A stretch of DNA of 64,000 nucleotides from Leucobacter sp. CX169. GTDB taxonomy: Bacteria; Actinomycetota; Actinomycetes; Actinomycetales; Microbacteriaceae. The notes under the pieces were generated by a model. That model was not told the DNA's origin, ran no database searches, and worked only from the letters and a program-made list of their open reading frames with translations. Location: NCBI RefSeq assembly GCF_017161405.1, contig NZ_CP071051.1, positions 1,116,001 to 1,180,000 on the forward strand. The letters are read 5' to 3'. A program made the position numbers and the translations under genes. Shown piece by piece: positions 21,028 to 29,782 of this stretch (its first letter is position 1; the number at the start of each line of letters is the position of its first letter).

Positions 21028-24000
21028 GTGTTTCGGAAGATTTTGGTTGCCAACAGAGGCGAGATCGCGATTCGCGCCTTCCGCGCGGCGTTTGAGCTCG
21101 GGGCGAAAACGGTCGCCGTGTTCCCCTACGAGGACCGCAATTCGTTGCACCGGCTGAAGGCCGACGAGGCCTATCAGATCGGCGAAGTCGGACACCCAGT
21201 ACGGGCCTACCTCGACGTTGCGGAGATTATCCGAGTCGCGAAGGAGTCGGGAGCGGACGCGATCTACCCGGGCTACGGCTTCCTCTCGGAAAACCCTGAG
21301 CTTGCCGCCGCTGCCGAGGCCGCCGGCATTGTCTTCATCGGCCCGGGGCGCGTCGCGCTCGAGATGGCGGGGGACAAGGTCGCCGCGAAGACGCACGCGA
21401 TCGCGGCGGGCGTTCCCGTGTTGCGCTCGACCCCGCCGTCGCAGGATCTCGATGTGTTGATCGCCGGCGCCGAGGAGATTGGGTTCCCCGTTTTCGCGAA
21501 GGCCGTCGCCGGCGGCGGCGGGCGCGGCATGCGTCGGGTCGAACGCCGTGAGGATCTGCGTGATGCCCTCGAAGCGGCGATGCGAGAGGCCGCGAGCGCG
21601 TTTGGCGATTCCACCATGTTTATCGAGCAGGCGGTGCTGCTGCCCCGCCACATCGAGGTGCAGGTGCTGGCGGACCACACGGGCGCCACGGTGCACCTCT
21701 ACGAACGCGACTGCTCCGTGCAGCGCCGCCACCAGAAGGTCATCGAGATGGCCCCGGCGCCGAACCTCGACCCCGCCCTTCGCGACGAACTGACGCGCGA
21801 CGCGATCGCGTTCGCTCGCTCAATCAACTACGTGAACGCCGGCACGGTTGAGTTCCTCGTCGACACTGAGGGGGAGCGCGCCGGCCAGCACGTCTTCATC
21901 GAGATGAACCCGCGGATCCAGGTCGAGCACACCGTGACCGAGGAGGTGACGGACGTTGACCTCGTGCAGTCCCAGATGCGGATCGCCGCGGGCGAGACGC
22001 TCGAGGAGCTGGGCCTGACGCAAGACAAGATTCAGCTGCGTGGCTTCGCGCTGCAGTGCCGCATCACGACGGAGGACCCGGCGGACGGCTTCCGCCCCGA
22101 CCTCGGCCGCATCACGACGTACCGGTCGCCGGGCGGCAGCGGGGTGCGTCTTGACGGCGGCACGATCAACCCGGGCGCACACATCAGCCCCCACTTTGAT
22201 TCGATGCTCGCCAAGCTCACCTGCCGCGGTCGCGACTTCCCGAGCGCTGTCGTGCGGGCCCGCCGCGCCCTCGCCGAGTTCCGCATCCGCGGTGTCGCGA
22301 CGAACATTCCCTTCCTGCAGGCTGTGCTCGACGACCCCTCGTTCCGCGCGGGGAACGTGAGCACCGCGTTCATTGAGGAACGTCCCGAGCTCCTCAGCCA
22401 GAACAAGCCGCAGGATCGCGCCACGAAGCTGCTGCAGCACCTCGCCGACGTCACCGTGAACCACCCGAACGGGGAACGCCCAAGCGCGGTCTCGGCGGCG
22501 GCCAAGCTGCCGACGCTTGATCTCGCGCAGCCCGCCCCTGCGGGGAGCCGCCAGCGCCTGCTCGAGCTGGGCCCCGAGGGCTTCGCGCGGGCGCTGCGCA
22601 ACCAGACCGCGGTCGCGGTAACGGAGACGACGTTCCGCGACGCGCACCAGTCGCTGCTCGCCACGCGGGTGCGCACCCGAGACCTCGCGGCCGTCGCCCC
22701 TCATGTGGCCCGACTCACTCCGAAACTCCTCTCGGTCGAGGCCTGGGGTGGTGCGACCTACGACGTCGCCCTCCGCTTCCTCGCGGAGGACCCCTGGGAC
22801 CGGCTCGCCGCGATGCGTGAGCTCATGCCCAACATTGCGATTCAGATGCTGCTGCGCGGGCAGAACACGGTCGGTTACACCCCCTACCCCCGCCAGGTGG
22901 CCGAGGCGTTCGTGCGTGAGGCCGCGAGCACGGGCGTCGACATCTTCCGCATCTTTGACGCGCTGAACGACGTCGAACAGATGCGGGTCGCCATCGACGC
23001 GGTGCGGGACACGGGTACCGCGGTGGCCGAGGTAGCGCTCTGCTACACGGGCAACCTGCTGAGCCCCGCAGAGGACCTCTACACGCTCGACTACTACCTG
23101 CGCCTCGCGGAGCGCATCGTGGACGCGGGCGCGCACGTGCTCGCGATCAAGGACATGGCCGGCCTCCTGCGCCCGGTCGCGGCGGAGCGCCTCGTCACGG
23201 CGCTTCGCGAGCGGTTCGACCTGCCGGTGCACCTGCACACCCACGACACCGCCGGTGGCCAGCTCGCCACCTTGCTCGCCGCGGCGCGCGCCGGCGTTGA
23301 CGCCGTCGATGTGGCGAGCGCCCCGATGGCCGGCACGACGAGCCAGCCATCACTCTCGGCGCTCGTCGCCGCGCTCGCCGACACCGAACGGGACACCGAG
23401 TTGGACGGAGACGCGGTGCAGGCGCTCGAGCCGTACTGGCAGGCGGTGCGCACGAGCTATCGTCCGTTCGAGTCCGGTCTGCCCGGCCCCACGGGGCGCG
23501 TCTACACGCACGAAATTCCCGGTGGACAACTGTCCAACCTGCGCCAGCAGGCCATCGCGCTCGGCCTCGCCGATGACTTCGAGAAAATCGAAGACATGTA
23601 CGCGGCGGCCGACCGGATCCTGGGTCGTGTGCCGAAGGTGACGCCGTCCTCGAAGGTCGTGGGCGACCTTGCGCTGCACCTCGCCGCGGTGGACGCCGAC
23701 CCGGCCGACTTCGAGGCGCACCCCGAACGCTACGACATTCCCGACTCAGTGGTCGGCTTCCTCGCCGGCGAGCTCGGTGAGCTGCCCGGCGGCTGGCCCG
23801 AGCCGTTCCGTACGAAGGTGCTCGCCGGTCGCGAGGTGCGCTTGCCCATCGCGGACGTGTCGCCCGAGGATCAGGCGGCACTCGACGGGGACAGCTCCGC
23901 GCGGCGGGACGCGCTCAACCGCCTGCTGTTCCCGCAGCCGACAGCGCAGTTCCATGCGGCTCGTGAGCGCTTCGGCGACCTCTCCGTGCTCGACACAAAC

Positions 24001-24432
24001 GACTTCCTCTACGGGCTCGAGGTGGGCGAGGAGCACGTCGTGGACCTCGCCCGCGGGGTGCGCCTCTTCGTGGGGCTCGAAGCGATCGGCGAGGCTGACG
24101 ACAAGGGCGTGCGCACGGTGATGGTGCGCGTGAACGGTCAACTGCGCCCGGTGTTTGCGAAGGATCGCAGCATCGCGGTCACGGTCGCCGTCGCGGAGAA
24201 GGCCGATCGCACCGACCCGGCGCACGTCGCTGCCCCCTTCTCGGGGACCGTCACGCTGAAGGCCGCGGCGGGCGACGAGGTCGCCGCCGGCCAGCCAGTC
24301 GCTACGATCGAAGCAATGAAGATGGAGGCCGCGATCACTGCTCCCCACGCGGGGAAGGTGGCGCGGATCCTGTTCACCGGCACCCGGCCGGTGGAGGCGG
24401 GCGACCTGCTCGTGGTGATCGACAAGGAGTAA
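21028..24432 (+). CDS. pyc: Pyruvate carboxylase
   Basis: A 1134-residue biotin enzyme that carboxylates pyruvate to oxaloacetate. Domains in order: biotin carboxylase (residues 1 to about 460; GYGFLSENPEL, AVAGGGGRGMR, EMNPRIQVEHTVTEE), carboxyltransferase (about 530-800; TETTFRDAHQSLLATRVRT, FDALNDVEQM, HLHTHDTAGGQ), the conserved PC/OADA domain, and a C-terminal biotinyl domain with the acceptor lysine K1098 in EAMKMEA. Length is normal for the single-chain form. Start GTG 21028 has GAAGGA 7 bases upstream; the longer frame to 20641 overlaps the divergent gene. def follows 4 bases later. Confidence 0.96.
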   Translation: MFRKILVANRGEIAIRAFRAAFELGAKTVAVFPYEDRNSLHRLKADEAYQIGEVGHPVRAYLDVAEIIRVAKESGADAIYPGYGFLSENPELAAAAEAAGIVFIGPGRVALEMAGDKVAAKTHAIAAGVPVLRSTPPSQDLDVLIAGAEEIGFPVFAKAVAGGGGRGMRRVERREDLRDALEAAMREAASAFGDSTMFIEQAVLLPRHIEVQVLADHTGATVHLYERDCSVQRRHQKVIEMAPAPNLDPALRDELTRDAIAFARSINYVNAGTVEFLVDTEGERAGQHVFIEMNPRIQVEHTVTEEVTDVDLVQSQMRIAAGETLEELGLTQDKIQLRGFALQCRITTEDPADGFRPDLGRITTYRSPGGSGVRLDGGTINPGAHISPHFDSMLAKLTCRGRDFPSAVVRARRALAEFRIRGVATNIPFLQAVLDDPSFRAGNVSTAFIEERPELLSQNKPQDRATKLLQHLADVTVNHPNGERPSAVSAAAKLPTLDLAQPAPAGSRQRLLELGPEGFARALRNQTAVAVTETTFRDAHQSLLATRVRTRDLAAVAPHVARLTPKLLSVEAWGGATYDVALRFLAEDPWDRLAAMRELMPNIAIQMLLRGQNTVGYTPYPRQVAEAFVREAASTGVDIFRIFDALNDVEQMRVAIDAVRDTGTAVAEVALCYTGNLLSPAEDLYTLDYYLRLAERIVDAGAHVLAIKDMAGLLRPVAAERLVTALRERFDLPVHLHTHDTAGGQLATLLAAARAGVDAVDVASAPMAGTTSQPSLSALVAALADTERDTELDGDAVQALEPYWQAVRTSYRPFESGLPGPTGRVYTHEIPGGQLSNLRQQAIALGLADDFEKIEDMYAAADRILGRVPKVTPSSKVVGDLALHLAAVDADPADFEAHPERYDIPDSVVGFLAGELGELPGGWPEPFRTKVLAGREVRLPIADVSPEDQAALDGDSSARRDALNRLLFPQPTAQFHAARERFGDLSVLDTNDFLYGLEVGEEHVVDLARGVRLFVGLEAIGEADDKGVRTVMVRVNGQLRPVFAKDRSIAVTVAVAEKADRTDPAHVAAPFSGTVTLKAAAGDEVAAGQPVATIEAMKMEAAITAPHAGKVARILFTGTRPVEAGDLLVVIDKE

Positions 24433-24436
24433 CTCG

Positions 24437-24928
24437 GTGGCGGTTCGCGAAATTCGGACGTTCGGTGATCCCGTGCTGCGCACGCCGTGCAGCACGATCG
24501 AAGTGATCGACGACGGCGTGCGCGCGCTGGTGACCGATTTGCTCGACACGGTCGCGTTTGACGGGCGGGCCGGCCTCGCGGCCACCCAGATCGGCCACAC
24601 CGTGCGGGCGTTCAGCCTGAACATCGACGGCGAGATCAGCTACGTGCTCAATCCCGAGATTGTGGCGCTCGAGGGCGAGCCCGAGCCGACGGGCGAGGGC
24701 TGCCTGTCCGTGCCCGAGCTGTGGTTCTCGGTTGACCGCTACCCGCGCGCCACTGTCCGCGGCATCGACCTCGACGGCAACGAAGTGGTGATCTCGGGCG
24801 AGGGCCTGATGGCGCAGGCGCTCCAGCACGAGTGCGACCACCTCGAGGGGAAGCTCTACCTGAATCGCCTGGACCGGGAGAGTCGCGGCGAGGCGATGCG
24901 GCAGATCCGTTCGTCCACCTGGTTCTAG
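24437..24928 (+). CDS. def: Peptide deformylase
   Basis: A 163-residue peptide deformylase that removes the formyl group from new proteins. All three motifs are present: GRAGLAATQIG (about 43-53), EGCLSVP with metal ligand C89, and QHECDHLEG with ligands H131 and H135 and catalytic E132. It begins 4 bases after pyc, so it is likely cotranscribed with it. Length and motifs are typical; the GTG start is the only reasonable one. Confidence 0.95.
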   Translation: MAVREIRTFGDPVLRTPCSTIEVIDDGVRALVTDLLDTVAFDGRAGLAATQIGHTVRAFSLNIDGEISYVLNPEIVALEGEPEPTGEGCLSVPELWFSVDRYPRATVRGIDLDGNEVVISGEGLMAQALQHECDHLEGKLYLNRLDRESRGEAMRQIRSSTWF

Positions 24929-25003
24929 GGTGGGGAAAACCCCCGGCCAGGTTCGGGGGAGCGCCGGCTGTGCCGGGGCTGGCTGGCCAGGGAAGATAGT
25001 CAC

Positions 25004-26371
25004 ATGATCGATCGCGCCGACTCGCCCGCTGTGCCCGCCTCCCAGGATCCGCCTCGCGCGGCGTTCTCCGGGCTCTGGTCGGGGATGCCGCGCGAGCTCG
25101 CGTTCCTGCTGCTCGGGCTGCCGATCGGGGTCGCCGGCCTCGTCGTCTTCACGACGCTCGTTTCGCTCGGCCTGTCGCTTGCGGTCTTCGTGGGCGGCCT
25201 CTTCGTCCTGGTCGCCGCGATGCACGCCGCGCGCGGCTTTGGGGCGCTCGAGCTGCGACGGCTTGCCGCCGCGGGCCAGCCCGCGATCACCGGCCCACGT
25301 TGGCCGAGGTCGACGCCGGGCGCCGGGTTCTGGAGCCGGACACTCGCGCCGCTGCGCGACGGGGCCTCCTAGCGCTACCTCCTGCATGGCTGGATCGTGC
25401 AGCCGATCATCGGCATCACCACCTGGTGCGTCACCGTGACCTGGGTCGCGATGGCGCTCGGCGGCTTCAGCTATTGGTTCTGGCAGGGCTTCTTGCCGGC
25501 AAACGACGGCAACATCCTCCTGCATCGCGTCATTCTCGACTGGATGTTCCCAGGCAACGGCTGGGAGATCGACCCGCGACTCGGGGAGAGCGTGTTCAAC
25601 CTCGTCGTCGGGATCTTCGCCCTGGCGACGCTGCCGCTGGTCGCCCGCCTGCTGACGCTGGCCCACCAGGGCGCCGCGCGCGGCCTCCTTTCGGCGGGCC
25701 GGGGCGACGCGCTGCGCGCTGAGGTCGCCGCGCTCAGCGCGTCCCGGGGCGCCGCGGTGCAGGCCGAGGACCAGTCGCTGCGACGCCTGGAGCGCGACAT
25801 CCACGATGGCCCGCAACAGCGCCTCGTGCGCCTGCAGATGGATCTCGCGAGCGCGGAGCGCAGCCTCGAGCGGGACCCCGAGGCGGCCCGTGCATTGCTC
25901 GGCGAGGCGCGCGGGCAGGCCCACGACACGCTCGAAGAGCTCCGCGCACTGTCGCGCGGGTTTGCCCCGCCGATTTTGCAGGATCGCGGCCTGGTCGCGG
26001 GCCTCGAGTCTCTCGCGGCACGCAGCCCGATCCCGGTCGAGTTCGTGCGGGATCTCTCGCCCGAGCTCGTGCTCGCCCCTGAGGTCGAGCGCAGCGCCTA
26101 CTTCGTGGCCGCCGAGCTGCTCACGAACGTCGCGAAGCACTCGGGCGCGGACGGGATCCGGCTCGAGCTCTCGGACCGGTCCGACGGCAGGGCGGGGAGA
26201 GAGCTCGTGCTGCGGGTCGAGGACAACGGCACCGGAGGTGCTTCGTTTGAGGATGGGCACGGCCTGCGTGGCCTCGCCGACCGCCTGGGAGGCCTGCTCG
26301 GTGAGCTCAGCGTGGAGAGCCCAGACGGTGGCCCGACCCGCGTCACCGCGCGAGTGCCGCTAGGGCGCTAG
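25004..26371 (+). pseudogene. Two-component sensor histidine kinase interrupted by an in-frame TAG
   Basis: Two reading segments in the same frame, 25004-25372 and 25373-26371, together make one NarL-type sensor kinase of about 455 codons. The first 122 codons give a sensor region with two helices ending in PLRDGAS. The TAG codon at 25370-25372 sits where relatives with this putative sensor domain carry tryptophan (the SWR-LL pattern), and RYLLHGW follows. Downstream come more helices, a HisKA_3 dimerisation box with phospho-acceptor H267 in RDIHDGPQQRL, and an ATPase domain with VEDNGTG and GHGLRGLADRLGG. It is paired with the response regulator 10 bases later. A sequencing error, a recent nonsense mutation or internal initiation at GTG 25397 are the options. 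Confidence 0.85.
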
Positions 26372-26374
26372 CGT
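26369..26374 (+). promoter_or_regulatory. -10 hexamer of a leaderless response-regulator transcript
   Basis: TAGCGT ends 6 bases before the GTG start at 26381 and includes the stop codon of the sensor kinase. It could let the regulator be expressed independently of the broken kinase gene. Confidence 0.4.
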
Positions 26375-26380
26375 GGGAGT

Positions 26381-27070
26381 GTGACGAACTCAGCTCCTCC
26401 ACCCGCGCTGCGCTTGGTGCTTGCCGAAGACTCGCTGTTGTTGCGCGAGGGGCTTGTGCGGCTCTTCGCAGAGGCCGGATACGACACGGTCGCCGCCTAT
26501 GGCGAAGCCGAGACGCTGCTCGCCGAGCTTGACCAGACGCGGCCCGAGCTCGCGGTGCTCGACGTGCGCATGCCGCCGACCTTTCGCGACGAGGGCGTCC
26601 AGGCGGCGCTCGCGCTGCGGCGTCGGCACCCCGAGATCGGCATCCTGCTGCTCAGTCAGTATGTGGAAGGCAGCTATACGCGGGAGCTGCTCCAGGCAGA
26701 GCCGCCTCGGTCGGGTCGTGCCGGCGGTCTCGGCTACCTCCTGAAGGACCGAGTGGCCTCGCTTGACGAGCTGGAGGACGCGGTGGCCTGTGTGCGGGCG
26801 GGTGGGACGGTGCTGGATCCGGAGGTCGTGCGGGAACTGATGACGCGCAGGAACAGCCCCCAGGACGCGCTGACTCCCCGCGAGCGCGAGGTACTGGGAC
26901 TCATGGCCGAGGGGCGGACGAACTCGGGTATCGCCGAGCGCCTCTTCGTCGGCACGGGTGCCGTCGAGAAGCACGTCACGTCGATCTTCCAGAAGTTGGG
27001 CCTCGTCGACGCAGGAAGCGAGCACCGCCGCGTGCTCGCGGTGCTCGCTTACCTGCAGAACGAACGCTAG
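26381..27070 (+). CDS. NarL/FixJ-family response regulator
   Basis: A 229-residue response regulator. The receiver domain (about residues 10-130) has the acidic pair at AED, the phospho-acceptor D61 in AVLDVRMPP, and the conserved lysine in YLLKDRV. A LuxR-type helix-turn-helix (about 160-215) carries LTPREREVLGLMAEGRTN and EKHVTSIFQKL. The gene follows the interrupted sensor kinase and should be its partner. The receiver and HTH look intact, so it may now act without its own kinase or answer to another phosphodonor. Its stop shares the bases CTAG with the convergent fadD. Confidence 0.93.
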   Translation: MTNSAPPPALRLVLAEDSLLLREGLVRLFAEAGYDTVAAYGEAETLLAELDQTRPELAVLDVRMPPTFRDEGVQAALALRRRHPEIGILLLSQYVEGSYTRELLQAEPPRSGRAGGLGYLLKDRVASLDELEDAVACVRAGGTVLDPEVVRELMTRRNSPQDALTPREREVLGLMAEGRTNSGIAERLFVGTGAVEKHVTSIFQKLGLVDAGSEHRRVLAVLAYLQNER

Positions 27071-28893
27071 CGCGGGACGTCGACCGCCTCGGTCTGCGGG
27101 TTCTCGCCATACAGCTTCGAGATCTCGCCGGCGAAGTCGCTCACGATGACGGCGCGCTTGATGCTGAGCTTCGGCGTCAGGTGGCCGCTCGACTCGGTGA
27201 ACTCGGTGGGCAGTACCACGAACTTTCGTACCGACTCCGCGCGCGACACGTAGGCGTTGCCGGCGTCGACCGCCCGCTGGATCTCGGCGAGCACCTTCGG
27301 GTTTCTTGTCGCCTCGATCAGCGGCATGTTCGCGTCCTCGCCGTTGTTCGCGAGCCACGCGGGGAGCATGTCGGAGTCGAGGGTGATGAGTGCCGCAATG
27401 AACGGCTTCTTGTCGCCCACGACGACGACCTGCCCGACGAGGGAGTTCGAGCGAATCGGGTCTTCGAGCTGGGCGGGCGAGACATTCTTGCCGCCCGCGG
27501 TGACGAGGATCTCCTTCTTGCGCCCGGTGATCTTCAGGTAGCCGTCCGAGTCGAACACGCCCAGGTCGCCCGTGCGGAAGAAGCCGTCCTCGGTGAAGGC
27601 CTCCTTGGTCGCCTCGGGGTTGTTCCAATACTCCTTGAAGACCGGGATGCCCTTGACCTGCACCTCGCCGTCCTCGGCGATGCGGAGGGTCGTGCCGGGC
27701 ATCGCTGGGCCGACCGTGCCGATCTTGAACTTGCTTGGACGGTTGACGGTCGCGGGCGCCGTCGTCTCGGTGAGGCCGTAGCCCTCAAGGATCTTGATGC
27801 CGAGCGAGTGGTAGAAGTGGCCGAGGTAGGGGCTGAGCGGCGCAGAGCCCGAGACCGCGAACTTCACGCGACCGCCGAGCGCTGCGCGCAGCTTCGACAG
27901 CACGAGTCGATCGAGCACAGCGAACTTGAGCTTGAGCCCGAGCGGGATCTTTCCGGCCTCGCCAGCCTGCGAGTACGCCACCGCAGTGTGTGCCGCCGCG
28001 CGGAAGATTTTGCCTTTGCCGCCGGCCTCGGCCTTCTGCTCGGACGAGTTGTAGACCTTCTCGAATACGCGGGGGACCGCGAGCAGGAAGGTCGGTTTGA
28101 ACGAGCCGAGCGCCGGAAGCAGTTGAGTGGTGTCGGCCTGGTGCCCGACGCGGACGCCGCCGGTGACCGCCAAGATCGAGATGAACCGGGCGAACACGTG
28201 CGCGAGGGTGATGAAGAGCAGCGTCGACGCTCCCTCCTCGATGACCTCGCCGAGGGCGACCTCGGCGTTGACGGACAGCTCTGCGAAGTTCGAGTGCGTC
28301 AGCACGCAGCCCTTCGGGCGCCCCGTCGAGCCCGAGGTGTAGATGAGCGTTGCGATGTCGTCGCCCTTGGCGAGACTGCGGCGCCGCTCGATCTCCTCGT
28401 CGGGAACCTCGGCGCCGCCAGCCACGAGCTCAGCGAGCGCTCCGGTGTCCATGCGCCAGACGAGATCGACGCCGGGAAGGTCGCCCTTGACCTCCGCGAA
28501 GCGCTCGAAGTGTGCCTTCTCCTCAGTCAGGATGGCGCGCGCACCCGAATCCTGCAGCGCCCAGTGGATCTGCAGCGGCGAGGAGGTGTCGTAGACCGGC
28601 ACCATCACCGCGCCCGCGTAGAAGATCGCGAAGTCCACGAGGGTCCACTCGTACTTCGTCTTACAGATGAACGCGATCTTGTCGCCCGGCTGCACGCCTG
28701 CGGCGACGAAGCCCTTCGCGAGGGCGACGACCGCCGCGCGGAAGTCCGCGGCGCTCTGGTCTCGCCAGCCGTCACCGTCGGGCAGCGCGAACAACGCGAG
28801 GTTTGGGGTGAGCTTCACCCGGCGCTCGAGTAGATCGCTCACATTCAGATCGGGGTTCCGGGGAATGATGAGGGGACCTTCGACAAGGTTCAC
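27067..28893 (-). CDS. fadD: Long-chain fatty-acid CoA ligase (AMP-forming)
   Basis: A 608-residue adenylate-forming enzyme, FadD15-like, that activates fatty acids to acyl-CoA. Motifs: the P-loop LIYTSGSTGRPKGC, the GYGLTETTAP motif, TGDLG with the ribose-binding Asp, and the C-terminal GRKKEILVTAGGKNVSP hinge with its lysine-rich turn. The GTG start at 28893 has a strong AAAGGAG Shine-Dalgarno sequence 6 bases away. It is divergent from plsC, which uses acyl groups for phospholipid, and the shared upstream region contains an operator-like palindrome. Acyl chain length cannot be read from sequence. Confidence 0.93.
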   Translation of the reverse strand: MNLVEGPLIIPRNPDLNVSDLLERRVKLTPNLALFALPDGDGWRDQSAADFRAAVVALAKGFVAAGVQPGDKIAFICKTKYEWTLVDFAIFYAGAVMVPVYDTSSPLQIHWALQDSGARAILTEEKAHFERFAEVKGDLPGVDLVWRMDTGALAELVAGGAEVPDEEIERRRSLAKGDDIATLIYTSGSTGRPKGCVLTHSNFAELSVNAEVALGEVIEEGASTLLFITLAHVFARFISILAVTGGVRVGHQADTTQLLPALGSFKPTFLLAVPRVFEKVYNSSEQKAEAGGKGKIFRAAAHTAVAYSQAGEAGKIPLGLKLKFAVLDRLVLSKLRAALGGRVKFAVSGSAPLSPYLGHFYHSLGIKILEGYGLTETTAPATVNRPSKFKIGTVGPAMPGTTLRIAEDGEVQVKGIPVFKEYWNNPEATKEAFTEDGFFRTGDLGVFDSDGYLKITGRKKEILVTAGGKNVSPAQLEDPIRSNSLVGQVVVVGDKKPFIAALITLDSDMLPAWLANNGEDANMPLIEATRNPKVLAEIQRAVDAGNAYVSRAESVRKFVVLPTEFTESSGHLTPKLSIKRAVIVSDFAGEISKLYGENPQTEAVDVPR

Positions 28894-28958
28894 GGTAGCT
28901 CCTTTGATACCTGGCCGTCCGCAGACGGTTGGCGCGGTGGCGCCAGCGGGGTTACGTT

Positions 28959-28977
28959 GCTCACTACCTTAGTGAGC
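28959..28977. promoter_or_regulatory. Operator-like palindrome between fadD and plsC
   Basis: GCTCACTA-CCT-TAGTGAGC is a perfect 8-bp inverted repeat with a 3-base centre, in the 151-base divergent region. Its form suits a dimeric regulator such as a TetR or GntR protein. No such regulator gene lies nearby, so the protein is unknown. Confidence 0.55.
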
Positions 28978-29044
28978 GACACGCATGCCCGGGAAAGTGC
29001 GTTGTGCGGTATATCCTGATCCGTGAGGTTTCAAGAGAGGGTCG

Positions 29045-29740
29045 GTGTCCGTGGTCTACTGGATTCTGAAGCACCTACTGATCGGTCCGCTCGTCAAGAC
29101 CGTGTTCCGGCCGTGGGTCGAAGGCGCTGAGCACATCCCCGAGAAAGGGCCGGTCATTCTGGTCGGCAACCACCTCTCGGTGATCGATTCGTTTTTCCTG
29201 CCGCTCATGATCGAGCGGCGCGTGTCGTTCCTTGCGAAGAGTGATTATTTCACCGGCAAGGGGCTCGGCGGTTGGTTCGTCAAGCACTTCATGCTCTCAA
29301 CCGGCCAGATTCCGATCGACCGCTCGGGTGGCAAGGCCTCGGAGGCCTCCCTGAACACGGGCCTCCAGGTGCTCGACCGCGGCGAGATGCTCGCGATGTA
29401 CCCCGAGGGCACCCGCAGCCCCGACGCGCGCCTCTACCGCGGCCGCACGGGCGTTGCCAGGCTCGTCCTCGAATCCGGCGCCACGGTCGTCCCCGTCGTC
29501 ATGATCGACACCGAGAAGGCGATGCCGATTGGCCGCAAGATCCCGCGGGTGCGCAGGATCGGCACGGTCATCGGGCGCCCGCTCGATTTCAGCCGCTTCG
29601 CCGACATGAGCGCCGACCGCTTTGTGTTGCGCAGCGTGACCGACGAGATCATGTACGAAATCCAGCAGCTCAGCGGCCAGGAATACGTCGACGTCTACGC
29701 TTCGAGCGTACGCGCGCGCATGGCACCCACCTCGCGATAG
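29045..29740 (+). CDS. plsC: 1-acyl-sn-glycerol-3-phosphate acyltransferase
   Basis: A 231-residue membrane-associated acyltransferase that makes phosphatidic acid. It has one N-terminal hydrophobic stretch, the catalytic NHxxxxD motif as GNHLSVIDSF (H43, D48), the block with IPIDRSGG, the EGTRS substrate-binding motif, and the VVPVVMIDTE block. The GTG start is preceded by AGAGAGGG. Its position between fadD and aroG follows the mycobacterial order (Rv2182c near Rv2178c). Confidence 0.93.
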   Translation: MSVVYWILKHLLIGPLVKTVFRPWVEGAEHIPEKGPVILVGNHLSVIDSFFLPLMIERRVSFLAKSDYFTGKGLGGWFVKHFMLSTGQIPIDRSGGKASEASLNTGLQVLDRGEMLAMYPEGTRSPDARLYRGRTGVARLVLESGATVVPVVMIDTEKAMPIGRKIPRVRRIGTVIGRPLDFSRFADMSADRFVLRSVTDEIMYEIQQLSGQEYVDVYASSVRARMAPTSR

Positions 29741-29782
29741 TAGGCTGAGGCAACCCGCAACATCGCGGGGATCCTGCCGAAA

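Noticed and set aside
24940-24959. Hairpin CCCCCG/CGGGGG after def as a terminator
   Set aside because: The stem is only 6 bp and no T tract follows on either strand.
24374-26260. 628-codon minus-strand frame opposite def and the sensor kinase
   Set aside because: I considered whether this, not the broken kinase, was the true gene. It has no recognisable domain, while the plus strand shows the H-box and ATPase motifs on both sides of the TAG.
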